In this document: in pieces, positions 46,226-60,006 of the stretch | How the letters are laid out: each line of letters begins with the position of its first letter | Numbering within the stretch: position 1 is the stretch's first letter | Origin: Amanita rubescens | Taxonomy: Eukaryota; Basidiomycota; Agaricomycetes; Agaricales; Amanitaceae | Direction of reading: 5' to 3' | DNA length: 64,000 nt | Assembly: GCA_015039365.1 (NCBI GenBank) | Contig: WION01000155.1 | Span: 1 to 64,000 of the forward strand | Translations under genes and position numbers: made by a program | Notes under the pieces: generated by a model | The model's input: the letters and a program-made list of their open reading frames with translations, nothing else | Told to the model about the DNA's origin: nothing | Databases searched by the model: none

Positions 46226-47419
46226 TATTGATGGGAGGGTTCAAGGTGCAGAGATCGACAGTCGAGCGTGTACCGAAGAAACAGCTCGATTTCGTGCCGC
46301 ACAAGACAAAGTGGGTGGAGGTGTTTTTCAACAAGATCCTGCTGTATACCCACTGTGAAAGCAAAGCAGTTCATTTTTGGAGGCTTTGGGATCGTACAGG
46401 GGCGCAGACTGATTCGCCTTAAGTTCGAAGGGGGTGAGATCGGCACTTAACCTCGAGTTGTGCAATCGCAGCTATTCATGTGCCCGGCAGGGTCCCACAA
46501 TCTCAGGAAGTAGATCTGGCTGACGAATTAAGGCCTAGCGCGCGAGCGACATCACTTGATTGCTTCCGAAATATTTTTGAAAGTACATAGGACAAGCTTC
46601 GCACTTACGGCACGGGGTCCTGACGACCACGGCCACGACGTTCTATCTTATAAAGATTCTTGTTCAAATCTCTTCCTCTGGCGAATATTTTTATTAGCAC
46701 GTGAACACCTTTTTCACGTTCACGAAGCCGACCCCATGCTTTTGCTCTTATGCAGGCCTAGTCCCCGATTAATGTGTTAGAAGCATAATAATAGTATGAG
46801 ATCTGCAATTCACACATGAAAGTTAAATTTAGAGCTATCACCTAAATACAAGTCTACGAGTATCGAAGCTTTTGGTGCTCTTCCGAGGGGTGAGCCCGAG
46901 TGTGACGCACTCGGATAAAGGGGAAAAACATTAGGCAAAGTTGATATTTATCTGTTAGGGAAGTGACAGTAAGAAAGTTTGACGTTGTATCGTAGTTATG
47001 TACTGCTAACGCAAAGGTGATATGTATGTTGAGAGATAATGCGGGTGGGCGAAGCCCCCGGGAGGGACTCCCGGCCCGAAACGCTGGGGGTCGGCAAGGC
47101 GAGCTGTGAGGGCGGGCGGGCGCCGAACTGGTCAGCCTTGCGATTCTCCGGCAGCGCGTCGGACTAAGAAGAGGGGAAGGAAGGGTTGGTGGCTTTCTTT
47201 GCCTTCCTTAGTTCGAACCAGAGAGAGGGAGAGGTGGGCGGGTGCGAAAAAGAAAACGGGAGGCTGCTGCGAAGTGACCGAGCTGCTCTGACTGCGAGGT
47301 GGCTGGGAGAGAAAAAGGTGATGGCACAGCCACCTCGCCTTCTCACCCGTAGACTACATTCTACGCTCGCCTCATGCCTCGGCTCGCTTAGAACTACCAA
47401 CATTTACAAACGGCGATGC
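46226..47419. other. intergenic stretch with element-like sequence
   Basis: From 47040 to 47419 the sequence matches, inverted, pieces of the composite repeat at 59.8-61.4 kb (GGCGAAGCCCCCGGGAGGGA and the ACTACATTCTACGC block). The left part holds nothing recognised. Confidence 0.55.
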
Positions 47420-50400
47420 TTAGCTAGGTATGTAACAACGAGCCCAATCACGACCAATCTTGCAATCTTGGAAGTTAATCAAGGCAGACCCTTGGCGGGA
47501 AATGGTGATGATGCTATATGGATAAGCCATCTCTGGCACCCACATGAGCGGATAACCACCAAGGACCGAATAGATCCAGCCTGTTTTGGTATCATTAATC
47601 CAAGCGGGGTAAGTACGACCCACAATGTACAACTGTGCAGATTCTTCCTCTAAGGTAATGGGGGTGCTATCGGTTGTTGGGGAGGTAATGGAATTGACTG
47701 AATGTGTGCGAAAATTAGGCACCACAGTCTCAGCCTCAGTTGAGGCATCCCACACCCGCACAGAGCCGTCTTTTGAGCCGGAGACGATGCGCGCGCCGTC
47801 AGCGGAGAAAGCTACGGAACAGATGCTATAGGTGTGACCATTGAGCACCTTCAGCTGAGCCCCAGTCGAGGCATTCCACACTCGCACAGACTTGTCAAGT
47901 GAGCCGGAGACAATGCGTGTGCTGTCAGCAGAGAAGGCGATTGAAAATACGACATTTGTGTGACCATTGAGCACCTTCAGCGTAGCTCCAGTCGAGGCAT
48001 CCCACACCCGCACGGACTTGTCGTCTGAGCCGGAGGCGATGCGTGTGCCATCAGAAGAGAAGGCGACGGATTTCACGGTCCTAGTGTGGCCATTGAACAC
48101 CTTCAGCAAAGCCCCAGTCGAGGCATCCCGCACCCGTACTGAGTTATCGTGTGAGCCAGATACAATGCGTGTGCCGTCAGCGGAGAAGGCGATGGAATAG
48201 ATGGCCACAGCCGGACCAGTCGAATCATCCCACACCCACACAGACAAGTCATATGAGCCAGAGACAATGCGCGTGCCGTCAGCAGAGAAGGAGGCGGAAC
48301 TGACCCAGTGTGTGTGGCCATTGAGCGCCTTCAGCGAGCCTGCCCCAGCTGCCGAAGCATCCCATGGCACCCGCACAGACCTGTCGTCTGAGCCGGGGAC
48401 AATGCGTGTGTCATCAGCGCAGAAGGCCACGGAACAGATGTTACGGGTGTGGCCATTGAGCACCTTTAGCTCAGCCCCAGTCGAGGCATCCCACACCCGC
48501 ACAGACTTGTCGAATGAGCCAGAGACGATGCGTGTGCCGTCAGCAGAGAACGCGACCGAATAGACATCCTCTGTGTGGCCATTGAGCACTTCCAGCTCCC
48601 CAGTCGAGGCATCCCATACCCGCACAGATTTGTCGGATGAACCGGAGATGATGCGTGTGCCATCAGCAGAGAAGGCGACAGAATGGACAGTGTTGGTGTG
48701 GCCATTGAGCACTCTGAGCTCGGCCCCGGTCGAGGCATCCCACACCCGCACTGAGTTGTCATACGAGCCAGAGACGATGCGCGTGCCGTCAGCGGAGAAG
48801 GCGACGGAAGTGACGGTCTCGGTGTGGCCATGGAGCACCTTCAGTTCAGCCCCAGTCGAGGCATCCCACACCCGCACTGAGTTGTCGTGTGAGCCGGAGA
48901 CGATGCGCGTGCCGTCAGCTGAGAAGCCTACAGAACAGATGCTACGTGTATGACCATCGAGCACCTTCAGCTCAACCCCAGTCAAGGCATCCCACACTCG
49001 CACAAAACAGTCTTCTGAGCCGGAGATGATGCGTGTGCCATCAGCAGAGGAGGCGACGGAATAGATGGTCTCGGTGTGGCCCTTGAACACCTTCAGCATA
49101 GCCCCAGTCGAGGCATCCCACACCCGCACAGACTTGTCGAATGAACCGGAGATAATGCGTGCCGTGCCGTCAGCAGAGAAGGCAACGGAATAGATGGTCG
49201 CTGTGTGGCCATTGAGCACCTTCAGCTGAGCCCCGGTCGAGGCATCCCACACCCGCACAGACTTGTCGTATGAGCCAGAGGCAATGCGCATCCCGTCAGC
49301 AGAGAAGGCGACGGATTTGATGCCTTTGGTGTGGCCATTGAGCACCTTCAGCTCGGCCCCAGTCGAGGCGTCCCACACCCGTACAGACCCATCATCTGAG
49401 CCGGAGACGATGCGCATACCATCAGCAGAGAAGGCGACAGATTGATTGGCACTTCCGGTTTGTATAACCATCAGTGGCATATAACTCGCCTTCCTATGAG
49501 CGAAGGAAGGGATGCGAGGGAACTGCTCTTTCCATCGTTGAGAGAGAGCGGACCCAGTTGACCAGGTTGCCAACGCTGAGATGTACAAGTGCGGTGTAGA
49601 CAGAGCCGGTGGATTTGCAGTGAAATAGGTAGTGAAATTGGCCGCTTCAGTAATGTTAGCGGCAAGCTCGGATCGCCTGCTCGCGTTCTGACTGACCAGC
49701 GTTAGAAACTGTGCATCCGAAGTGATAATATTCTGACCTTCAAGACCCACCTGCGCGCAGATTGAAGCATTGTGGTACACTGACCGCTGGATCCAAGCAG
49801 GTTCATGGTTTCGATCCAGAAGAGAATGCGGATACGCAGAAAGTCTGTGATACAATCGCCGAGATCCTTGTGATCGACCTTCGCTTCATCGGTCAGGGCC
49901 AAATGATGAGCCCAGTGCCGAGAGGCGTACCTCAGGAAGGCTTCGATATTGTTGTCGACCCGCTGTGTCAGCTTTGGGTCCTCAGCATCAAGTACAAACG
50001 ACGATGGCAGGTCACCGATATTGAAACGCAGCGATGTCATAACATTGAAGCAACATTGTGTGAGAAGAGCATGGTGGTGGGCCTTGCTCGACATGGAAAT
50101 CTGACGACCGTCGAGTTCGAATTGTGTCTGACCGAAGATGAAGTCGGGAAATGAAGCGTGGTACCAAAGGACCTGGTCATTTTTGCAATAGAGAACTGCG
50201 TAAAGTTTGTCCAAGACAGCGCTCGCAGTTTTATCAGATTCCGAGAGGAGGGCAGCAGCCAGGGATGTCGATGTGCGTTCAAATGTACAGAGGAAGGTGT
50301 AGAGGATACGCAGACGAGAGTCAACGAGGTCGTCGTCAAAGCCGCAAAAGGCGTCACGCAGGATCTGCTGGTATAGCTCGTCAATGAGTAATGGTCGCCG

Positions 50401-52542
50401 TGCACCGCTCGCTGAAAGTGATTGCCGGACATGCAGCTTGCTCAGTAGTTTGCACTGCTCATCTAATGTGACCGATGGATCTGGTGTCAAATACCTCGCG
50501 ATAGTTGCGGCGGAAATAAAAAGACCGTCAGACAGCTGTGCCACGGTCTTTAGCTCTGGCCTGCCCGCGAAATTCGGAAGCTTGACATGCAGGTACTTGG
50601 TGATGTCTGATCCTACATGCTCATTCGGCACATCTTGCAGGCGACAGACGGCGTTGGACGGGAAAGACTTGCAGAGTTCGACGACACGAGGGTCTGGTCG
50701 GCTTGTGACAAGAAACTTGAGTCCTCGTAGGTGACGTCGGCTGATTGTCTTGAGTATGTCTTGAAGAAACATGGATCCTCCAGCGGCCTCGATCTCGTCC
50801 AATGCATCAACGATGATGAGGTAAGGTGGGAGCTCCGCATGACGTTCAGACTTCTGCCATGGACCAACGAGGAGGTCTTCCATCTGCTCGGTCAACTTGT
50901 CGACCGAATCGAACTTGTCCCATTCACTCAAAACGTGGGCGTACGATCTGGACTTTCGAGCGAGCTGGTATACAAGGGTGGGAATGATACGGATTTGTCG
51001 TCTTGTCTCTTCAAATTGGCGGGAGCAAAAAAAGTTGCCGCCCAAGACGGTGTGTCGTCCAGTATATTCTTCCTTCTCTAACCTGTCGAAGTATTGGGCG
51101 ATGGTATATGCGATGGTCGTCTTGCCGGAGCCAGCTTGGCCGGTCAGCCAGAAGACAGGCGGGCTATTCGCCGAGTCGGCCCATGTGATTATATCCTTTA
51201 GAATCTGCTCGCGCGTGTCTTTCGTGCATGGTTCACGGGTCACTGTCGCCCCGGCCCCCAAGTCAGCGTTGTAGATTGCCTTCCGAGCACGAATACGGTC
51301 AAGCTGCATTATCTGATGGAGATCAGTGCTTGTCCTAGCAGAAGATTTTGATATTTACCGTGATTTCAGAGAGTATAACATTGACCTGTCTCTCGATGGC
51401 CCAGGTGATGTCCAGCTGGATGCGATGGATAAGCTAGTTGGTAATCTGATAGGAGGTTATGTTCACCTGGAAAGTCTTCGTAGCTTCATCAATCCGTTCA
51501 AATATGTCCTCTATGTCCTTCCTGTCCGCTACGTTCTCCAGTATTCGTACAAGCGTCGATTTCGACGCCATTTGCTCTAACCTGCGGATTTCATGCCGCA
51601 GGACCCTGCAAGCACATTGGTTATTGTCTCTGATTTTGGTAAGCGGATGGCTTACCCAGCGAAGGCCTTCATTCGTGGCTTTGCAGAGTCGGGGATACCT
51701 TCGTCCACTACCTGATCCACGACGAGGAGTCTTTCGGCAACCTGAACGACGAGTTTTTCGATAGCACCCTTGTTGTCTTTAACCGTCTGAAGCAGGGAAT
51801 CAGTAAGTTTGTCGTCCACTGAGACTAACAATGTACATTTTTTATGTCGATTATGGCATTAACGGCGGCAACAGGGGCCTTTGCCAGAGTTCCACCAAGA
51901 CATCCCTCGACCTTCTTGAGCAACATTTCCATACCAGTCCAAGCGACTGCGAGTATATCTTTGGCTGTCCCCGCCGAAGGTGCATCGGGAAGAGTTGAAG
52001 ATCTGCTTCTTGAGGTATCGGGTGTGGGAGAGAGGGGTGTTGAACTACATGGGGTAGGATTACATAGGGTATGAGTCGAAGTAGGGCTGGTTTCGCCGTC
52101 GTACCCTTTGAGACGTGTCCGAGGTCAATACGCTCAGACGCAAAGATTCGGCATATTGTAATCTTACCTTGACCCACGGTGGAACCCCACATATCTGGAA
52201 CACATGATGCGGACTTGAAGGGGGTGGTAGAGTCTGGATGGTGGGGAGTCTGTTAGATGTGTGAGGTAGGAGTACGGCCCACATACCCTGATGCGAGGTA
52301 GCATTACTACCTGGAGGGAGCTTGAGTCGTCGTGAAGCTGTCGGCTCTGGACTTCCTGCGTCTTTTCCTGGAACAATATCGTGCGTGCCAGAAACCCGCG
52401 TGGAATTTAGCTGGCCAGAAGAGGCGTCGTCTGATTTGGGTCGCTTAATCTGATCTATCCGATCTCGAAAGAGATTTACTATGCTTCCGCTTTTCTTCGA
52501 TTTCTTTGCTGAAGTGGACCGGGATCCGTCACGGTCGTCCAT
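47420..52542 (-). CDS. NLR-type STAND protein: helical N-domain, NACHT, 14 WD40 repeats
   Basis: Several exons. It starts MDDRDGSRSTSAKKSKK, then a Ser/Pro linker, then a helical domain (AVAWTGMEMLLKKVEG, APVAAVNAIIDI, EKLVVQVAERLL, EIRRLEQMASKS) of the type seen ahead of NACHT in mushroom NLRs. NACHT: Walker A GQAGSGKTT, Walker B LIIVDALDE, then FLVTSRPDP and LFISAATIARYL. An intron with acceptor CAGTCAG joins WVLK to NASRRSEL and the WD40 frame. Fourteen WD40 repeats of 42 residues (SVAFSADGTRIVSGSxDxSVRVWDASTG type) follow, then LMWVPEMAYPYS and a tail to 47420. Family knowledge: fungal NACHT-WD40 proteins include incompatibility and immune receptors, with ligands read by the variable repeats. 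The ligand here is unknown. Confidence 0.85.
47690..49450 (-). repeat. 14 near-identical WD40 coding repeats (126 bp each)
   Basis: Repeats differ mainly at a few positions per blade, e.g. the residue between SGS and D, and the residues after NGHT. Three are odd: repeat 3 has one extra Ala (GTARI), repeat 9 reads RVPWDASAAGAGSL, and repeat 10 lacks its last strand and the NGHT segment. Confidence 0.85.
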
Positions 52543-54136
52543 ACTATTACTAGCAAACCGGTGATTTCGACCTTTTCTGCTCCACGTCGCTTCGCTAAAC
52601 ACCGCTTTGCCTGCTCAAGCGCTCAACGGCGAATGCCAAGTTACCGTGGGAGCGACCCAAGTCGCAGTTTCCGGATGCGACTGAAAGTTTGAGCCCGAGG
52701 CAGTGGCGGACAGCGATCAGAGCCAAAAGCGCAGAAGATGGTGTGAGTCCGTGATGACAAGAAGCGCGGCCCTGAGATACCATCAGTCCCTCCACGTTTC
52801 GTCATTTCACGAGTAAGAAACTTTTCCCCAACCCCAGTTATACAATGTTTTGATGTGGGCGTAGTTTCGGCCGGGACAGGCTCTGAAGAGTGGCCGTTCT
52901 CCCTTCGCCGAACGGCGTTGCACGACGAGAGACTACGAAACGTTATGTCGCCTCAGGAAAAGATGCCAGTGGGCGCTATGATTATAACTCGGAATGAGTC
53001 ACCTTTCCACCACTAGCAACCCCTCCATCCGCGCTTCCCGTTATTCTTTGCATCTTCACACCCAGTTCATACCCACTTGGCGGTGCGACGTAATGGAGAT
53101 GGAGAGGACTGAGACGAGGATAGACGGATTCGGACTCGCTAGCGCCGCCTCTTGAAGTCGCAACTTTCAAAACCTCGGGCTCTCCCCGCAACCCGCGGTA
53201 CAACGTACAAAGCCTGACGGTGCGCTGATAGTAGCACGACTCGGATGTCGACATCTAAACTTGCAATGCCGCTGGTTGTGGCCGTCGCCGGACCGTTCGG
53301 AAGAATACGGCGGCGAATGCCGAAACTCGCATGGCCTTGCCAGTTGACGCATTGACGGCGTGCCGAGGAAATGTAGCGCCCATACCACAAATATTAACTT
53401 TCGATATCATCAATGCGTAGTTTGTTATCTGCTTAGTATTTATTACTAGGTACGATACGACCAACGTACGTCTTAACTTAGAATTCCCAATCTGACAACT
53501 CCAGATAACTTGTGTTTTGACGACCTGCTCTATCTTTCAAGCCAGCGTCGTCAGTGTGCTTCAACAGGAGAAGTCTTTTGGCGAAATGGAGAATATAAAT
53601 TATACGTGTAGGTGGATCGTTAAAGCGGCGAAGCAATAACTCCGAGTGTGGTAACTCCGAATCAAGTTGGTGACGGCGAGAGCAAACATGCGACAACATC
53701 GTACTTCCCACCATACCTGTAGTTGCTCATCGACATCCTCTGCCAACCAAGCCAGATAAACTGTTGGCTACGAAATCATGCTTTGTGCTCACCTAGGACT
53801 AGTGGATGCTGTATCCGAGTCGGAGAGGCTACAAATGCCGTAAAAGTAGGCATGTGGATGCTTCTAAAATGGACATTTACTCTCGTAAGCCCTTCGTTTG
53901 CTATTTATGAAACCTTAATGCTATCGGAGTATGCGGACATCCGACAACCGCTGTCTAGATGGGCGGCGTCCCAAAATGGTTCATTCCCTGAGGTCTCGGT
54001 GTAGAAATCCCCAAGATCTGATGCTAATTAGGATCTGTCTGTTGTCCACGCACCGAAGTTTAAGGCTGCGCCAACTTCTACTCTCCTTGTACTTTAAGAC
54101 TTGAGAACGACGTAGGCCCTGTTTATTATCCTGGAA
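52543..54136. other. intergenic stretch
   Basis: Promoter side of the NLR and of DUF6534 copy C. A 90-residue frame on the minus strand at 52982-53254 starts with a real ATG but has no supporting context; I leave it uncalled. Confidence 0.45.
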
Positions 54137-56080
54137 ATGGCGACGACGCTCCCTCCCTCTCCCTCAATGCCGAACTTGAGATCGACCATAGGCGCCATAT
54201 TGCTAGGAGTAATTGGAGCGGCTATGTACGTCTCGACTTTTATCTATACAAGTCCGTGCTTATAGATTATCACCATAGGCTCTACGGCGCCACGAACGTC
54301 CAGGTATACTTCTACTATAGGAAATATCCGAAGGATCGAATAATACTACGGTGTATCGTCCCCTTTCTGTGGTACGTACGTTCTTGGGATGAAGAGCCAG
54401 CGTTTAAAAAAGTGCGATAGGGCGATGGACACGCTTCATATGGCATTCACAATTCATGAGCTGTGGCATTACCTTATCGAGTCGTTCGGAAATGATCAAG
54501 CTCTCCTTCCTATTACTTGGTGCGTGCCACTCTAGATCGTCTGTTCCGAGTAACATAACTTTTACATGCTGATAGGTCGCACAAGGTGAGCGTATCGAAA
54601 GCTCGAAAAGTAGCAATCTCAATCCGTGGCGTTAGTTACAGCAATTGTTTAATGCACGTTCCGTCCTTTCTATTCTACAAATTATATTCATACGAAATAT
54701 CTAGGTCATTATCGTTCTTACGGTCCAAACGTACGTCGGTAATCACCGTTGAAGAATCTATGTTCTTATCTCTTTCTAGTTTATATACTTGGCGTGTTTG
54801 GAAACGTGAGTGCTTAAAATCTCCTTATCCACTCCAGTTATGTACGGATGTTCTCATTCTCAGTTAGCGAGCTTCAAAATCGGATCTGGCCTTGGTTCCT
54901 CGTACGTTCTACGATTGAATGCCTATCTCTAGCACGCTGATGGTCCGGATGGTAGATCATAATTCTCATGGTTGGATACGGTAAGCCTCCCTGTTCTACG
55001 AAATTTCTCTCCCTGATTTTTTTTTTCATTTAGCCTCTGGAATCAGTACGTTCAATGATATCAATCCCTCGTATACGTGCCAACAGTCGTTCGCTCAATC
55101 TAGTCCTCATGATAAAGACGTAAGCATGGAGTCCGAAATGACTACTTTAATTATAACATTTTTCAATAGATATGAACTTCATTCTTTTTTAGATGCGAAG
55201 AAGATCCGCGTACGCGTTCATCATTTGTTTAGGGAAAGCGTCTAACCGCTCGATTAATAGTGGGAAATTATCTTCGCGTTTGGGATGTCTACATTCAACG
55301 ATTTTGCGCTTGCTGCGGGGATTTGTCATCTACTTTACCTCTCGGCGACGACAGTTGAAGAGTGAGCCTACCGGTTTATGCATTTTTTTTGCAAATTTGA
55401 CTCATTCTGTATCACAGGACGAAATTCATGGTGGGGATCCTCATGCGTTACGCACTCATTTCTGGAGCGTTGACCAGGTACACCATCCACTGATTTCAGC
55501 TCTTTTTCTGACCTGGGGATGTGTGTCCAGCATGTGCTCACTTACAGGCTTAATTATCGTAAGTCCCGATTTCGTTATTCCTGCAGAGGTTGACTTGAAT
55601 AGTTCTGCGCCATGCCGAACAATCTTATCTTCCTCGGTGTTACGTTCATAGTGACGAAATGTAAGGCTTGGTGTTCCCTCTTTTGTTCGGGAGAATGCTC
55701 AATGGTTTTTAGTATATATCAACAGTTATCTCGCGATGTTCGTCTTAATTCAGTTTTCTTCTATCCATACTCACGAGACTATGCAGGCTGAACGCGAGAA
55801 ACAGCATCCGAAGTCGTGGTTCGATTGTAAGCCCACCGCTCACGCCACATCACGCAGTTTAAACTTAAATAAAACATAGAGAACCACCCGGTCGAGCTTG
55901 GGGATCCGAATTTCGACGATTCTAGGAGGTACTCAGAACAGCGACGAATCTGCCATAGCAACGAGGGCCAAGAATCATCGACAACAGGGTAATCAGCGAG
56001 GCGAGGTGAGCGGTCTTATTTTCCGCTGCGTTGTCGTATTTCGAAATGTTGACAGATGGGACAGGACCAACGCCAATTAA
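54137..56080 (+). CDS. DUF6534 seven-helix membrane protein, copy C
   Basis: Starts MATTLPPSPSMPNLRSTIG, then AILLGVIGAAM spliced to LYGATNVQVYFYYRKYPKD, AMDTLHMAFTIHELWHYLIE and SFGNDQALLPITW. Later exons include MPNNLIFLGVTFIVTK, YINSYLAM, LNARNSIRSRGSI and a hydrophilic tail with SLGIRISTILGGTQNSDES. The exon plan equals that of copies D and E. The end depends on one intron choice near 55985-56055. Confidence 0.72.
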
Positions 56081-56782
56081 GGCCTGTAAGGGATATGCCC
56101 CCCGGTATCGGTGAAGATGCGTGTTAGCGATCCAAATAAACAGAGAAGCTATTCACACATTACTCTGTACAAGGTTGTGATAAAGCATCGCATTCGATCG
56201 AAGGGTGTGGCTGATAGAGTAAAGGCACGCTGTGTCGCATAGTCAGACTCGTTGAACAAGCGACCACAATCGTACGATGCCGAATTTCTGCTTGAGTATG
56301 TTGGATCGGAAGAATACATGCCCCCGCAGGACTCCTGTTGGCCCGAGAGTTCCTGTTCCATGTTAGTTGAGGCGGAATATTCCAACATCGGAACTTGAGC
56401 TACATAAGAGAGCGCTGCAGCGCGACGACGGAGGTCTACACATTGGGTGAGCGCGGGTTACCAGAGTCGGTGTGATTAACATCTGTTTGGCTTTAAGACT
56501 TCGCCATAGTTGTGCCCAAGTAAGTACGTGGATCCCACAAGATCATCGGGGCATCAGGATCACCGCATCCCGGTGGTCGGTTTAATCTTGGATACGTCAC
56601 TTCTCCGGGAAGGCTGTACAAAATCCAGAATATATTTGGCAGGACCGTTAAGGTTTATACTTTTAGCTACATCGCCATGCCTCTTGATACTCATCATGTT
56701 GCGATTCAGCGCGCCTTAAGGCGCTGGCCTCTCCTTGCTTCGCAGCTCAGCACCTCCATAGGCCCCTGTTCATTCTTTCGAA
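56081..56782. other. intergenic stretch
   Basis: Spacer between copies C and D. Nothing recognised. Confidence 0.5.
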
Positions 56783-58683
56783 ATGGCGGCGGCACCCTTT
56801 CCTTCTATCAAGCCACCGAACGTGGCACCAATATTGGGCGCATTATACCTAGGCGTAGTTGGGGCAGCTATGTAGGTCTCAACTTTTATCTTTACCAACC
56901 ATGGGCGTACTTAGGTTAGATCATCTCACAGACTTTATGGTACCACAAACGTTCAGATCTACTTTTACGTCAGAAAATATCGGGAGGATCGGATGTGGCT
57001 AAAATGTGCCGTCGCGTTCCTTTGGTAAGTAACATCTTGAAACGTGGAAAAAACGCTTGAAAGTGTAATAGGTTGTTAGATACGCTTCATATGGTGTTCA
57101 TAGTCACTGACATATGGCATTACCTCATTGAGTCGTTTGGAAACTACGAGGCTCTCCTTCCTATCAATTGGTATATGCCTCGCTCAGAACGTCGGTTTGC
57201 CCAACTAATGCAATGTCTTCTCTCATCTGCACGATAGGTCTTTTCAGGTGAAGTTATCTCGAGGGTCCAGGCACAAGAAATTTTAACCCGTGGCCTTAGG
57301 CGCAGCAATTATTTAATGCACGTCCTGTTCCATCTTGTTCTTTATATTATCTTTACAGGATTTTTCAGGTCCTTACCATCCTTGTAGTTGAAACGTATGT
57401 TTAGTACCGCCGTTTTACTCTCCATGTCATTACCTCCTTTCAGTTTATACGCTAGGCGCATTTGGAAACGTAAGCGTTTAATCCTCTCTACCACCAACGC
57501 AAGTAACCTAAACATGAATCATCTCATCATCTCTAGTCAGCTCGCAAAAGGCTCGGTTTTGGAGATATATCATTGTGCGTTCTGTTGATATTGAATTTTT
57601 TATCTTGCTTGTTGATGATCCACATGACAGGTTGCTGCTTGTATGTGTGGATACGGTAAGCTTACCGGTTCCATATGTTGTCATGTCCCCTGATTTTCCT
57701 TTTATTCAGGTGCCAGCATCAGTAAGTTCCGCGATACTAGCCACTTCCACTTGTATATATTAACATGATTGCATGGTTTAGCCCTCCTAGTGAAATCGTA
57801 AGCAAAGGATCTGGATCGTCTCTTCTTTCGCCTAGTAACCGGTTTTCAATAGGTTTCAACTTCACTCATTCTCACAATCAATTCGGGTACGCTTTCATAT
57901 ATTCTTTGGAGAGTTATAAATGACACAGTTAACAGTGGGAAGTCATATTTGCGATTACAATGTCTACAATCTGTGACGTAGTTTTTGCTGCCGGACTTTG
58001 CCATCTAATTTCCCTGTCGATGCCAACGCTTGGAACGCACCGCAAAACGAAAGCTATGGTGTGGCTCATCATGCGTTATGTACTTGTTTCAGGAGCATTG
58101 ACCAGGTATGATATCTATTAAATTTGGCTCATTTTCTGATTGTGACACGATTCCAGTTTGTGCTCACTTGCTGCCTTGATTTGTGTAAGTCACATTGTGG
58201 TGATCTTAGCGGAAATTAACTTTGAACAGTTTTGCACTATGCCTAATAATTTTATTGCCCTCGCAATCATGTTCGTGACGAGTAAATGTAAGATTTGCAG
58301 TTTCTTCTGTTGTACAGGAATGCTCAATGTTTTCTAGTATACGTCAACAGTTACCTCGCTATGTTTGTACCTTTTTTTGCATCATATTCTTCCCAAGCTC
58401 ACGGAACGATCCAGGTTAAATGCGAGAAAGAGTATCCGAGAGCGTGGATCGATTGTAAGCTTGCTGCTTTTGGCCCATGTCATGTATCTCAGATTCATAT
58501 CAGTCACATAACACGATGGAAATGTCTAGTTTGGAGATCAGAGTCTCTTCAAGTCAAGGTGTTAACAACACTGTAGGTGTACTCGCTGCAGAAACAATGA
58601 CAAGAGATCATGGACAAGGTTCTTCTGGAGTTGAGGTGCGGAGTCTCGTTTTATCCGCGCCACACTCGCATTTTGAAGCTTGA
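56783..58683 (+). CDS. DUF6534 seven-helix membrane protein, copy D
   Basis: Starts MAAAPFPSIKPPNVAPILG, ALYLGVVGAAM spliced to LYGTTNVQIYFYVRKYRED, then LLDTLHMVFIVTDIWHYLIE, SFGNYEALLPINW, and late exons with MPNNFIALAIMFVTSK and a NARK-type junction. The tail reads MSSLEIRVSSSQGVNN to TGA at 58683. An upstream ATG at 56677 is in another frame. Confidence 0.7.
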
Positions 58684-59319
58684 TAGGAAAAAAAATCAAG
58701 GAAGATCACCGTCGCGCCTGGGAAGAGTTTGATGGCAGGAGGCTGAACATTGGACGGCATTTGTGTATTGTAGGTAGAATGCAATTATGGTTTTGTAGGG
58801 TTTGGGGCATTGAATTTACCATTGACGCTTGACAATCGCATAGCACGTTCTTAAATAATTATTACTCCATACCCAAAAACCCAATCCGGATACGTAGGGC
58901 GAAGCGAACCTTCAAATGCACTCAATTTAGAATCGCAGCAATCATAATCTAACCATCTTCGACCTCCACGCTGGGGTTCTCGTGAAATTTTCATCCAATG
59001 GTCTCGGAAACATGCAAAGCACTCGCCACCGTTTCAATGTCACAACATCGCTCTGGACGACCGTGTTCATTCGTCCTCACCAATTCAAGACTAATAAACC
59101 CGATTTGCTTCGTAAAAGGATCTCCCGCGAGAAGGGCAGGTGTGCATATGGCTCATTACTGAACATGTCAAACGTCCGCCACGAACGTTTCTGCAATGTG
59201 CAATGTTTTAGCAGAGTATAAAGGTCAGATCCGTCGCTTCAAGGACAGCGCCCCTACTGCCATGGACCATGGTGGCAGGCGCTATCGTCCATTAATGTCT
59301 TTCATAAAGATGAGGTACT
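58684..59319. other. intergenic stretch
   Basis: Nothing recognised before the NLR fragment begins. Confidence 0.5.
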
Positions 59320-59735
59320 TAGTAATGTCTGATCCTACATGCTCATTCGGCACATCTTGCAGGCGACAGACGGCGTTGGACGGGAAGGACTTGCAGAGTT
59401 CGACGACACGAGGGTCTGGTCAACTTGTGACAAGAAACTTGAGTCCTCGTAGGTGACGTCGGCTGATTGTCTTGAGTATGTCTTGAAGAAACATGGATCC
59501 TCCAACGACCTCGATCTCGTCCAATGCATCAACGATGATGAGGTAAGGTGGGAGCTTCGCATGACGTTCAGACTTCTGCCATGGACCAACAAGGAGGCCT
59601 TCCATCTGCTTTGACCGAGTCGAACTTGTCCGATTCACTCAAAGCGTGGGCGTACGATCTGGACTTTCGAGCGAGCTGGTATACAAGGGTGGGAATGATA
59701 CGGATTTGTCGTCTTGTCTCTTCAAATTGGCGAGG
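59320..59735 (-). pseudogene. NACHT fragment copied from the NLR gene
   Basis: About 415 bp match 50590-51030 of the NLR gene at very high identity in the same orientation. They cover the Walker B region (LIIVDALDEIE), the following TSRPD region and part of the segment between Walker A and B. A deletion of about 10-20 bp near 59610 breaks the frame. Walker A, the C-terminal half of NACHT and the WD40 repeats are absent. Confidence 0.85.
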
Positions 59736-59800
59736 CGATCCCGGCGGAGTTATTCTCGGTTCATGTGATCGTGCAATTGTTATATCCGACGGATCACAGC

Positions 59801-60006
59801 TGGTAATTCTAAGCTAGCCGAGGGATGAGGCGTGGCGTAGAATGTAGTCTAAGTGTGAGGTAGCGAAGTGGCTGTGCCACGGTCTCCCTTCTCTTTCCTG
59901 CCACATCAAGACAGCGAGACCCGACGTGACCGACTCCAGCTCGCTCTCGTGACGCGCCATTAGAGCTCCTCGGTTGCGTTACAGCAGCTTCCGGATCTTT
60001 TCGCGC
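59801..60006. repeat. 206-bp direct repeat, copy 1
   Basis: Identical by eye to 60903-61108. Part of it matches 47310-47400 in inverted orientation. Confidence 0.9.

Noticed and set aside
47967..49445. Plus-strand frames opposite the WD40 repeats
   Set aside because: Shadows of the 126-bp WD40 coding repeats.
52982..53254. 90-codon minus-strand frame starting with ATG
   Set aside because: No recognisable motif, no TATA, no neighbouring exon; chance is as likely.
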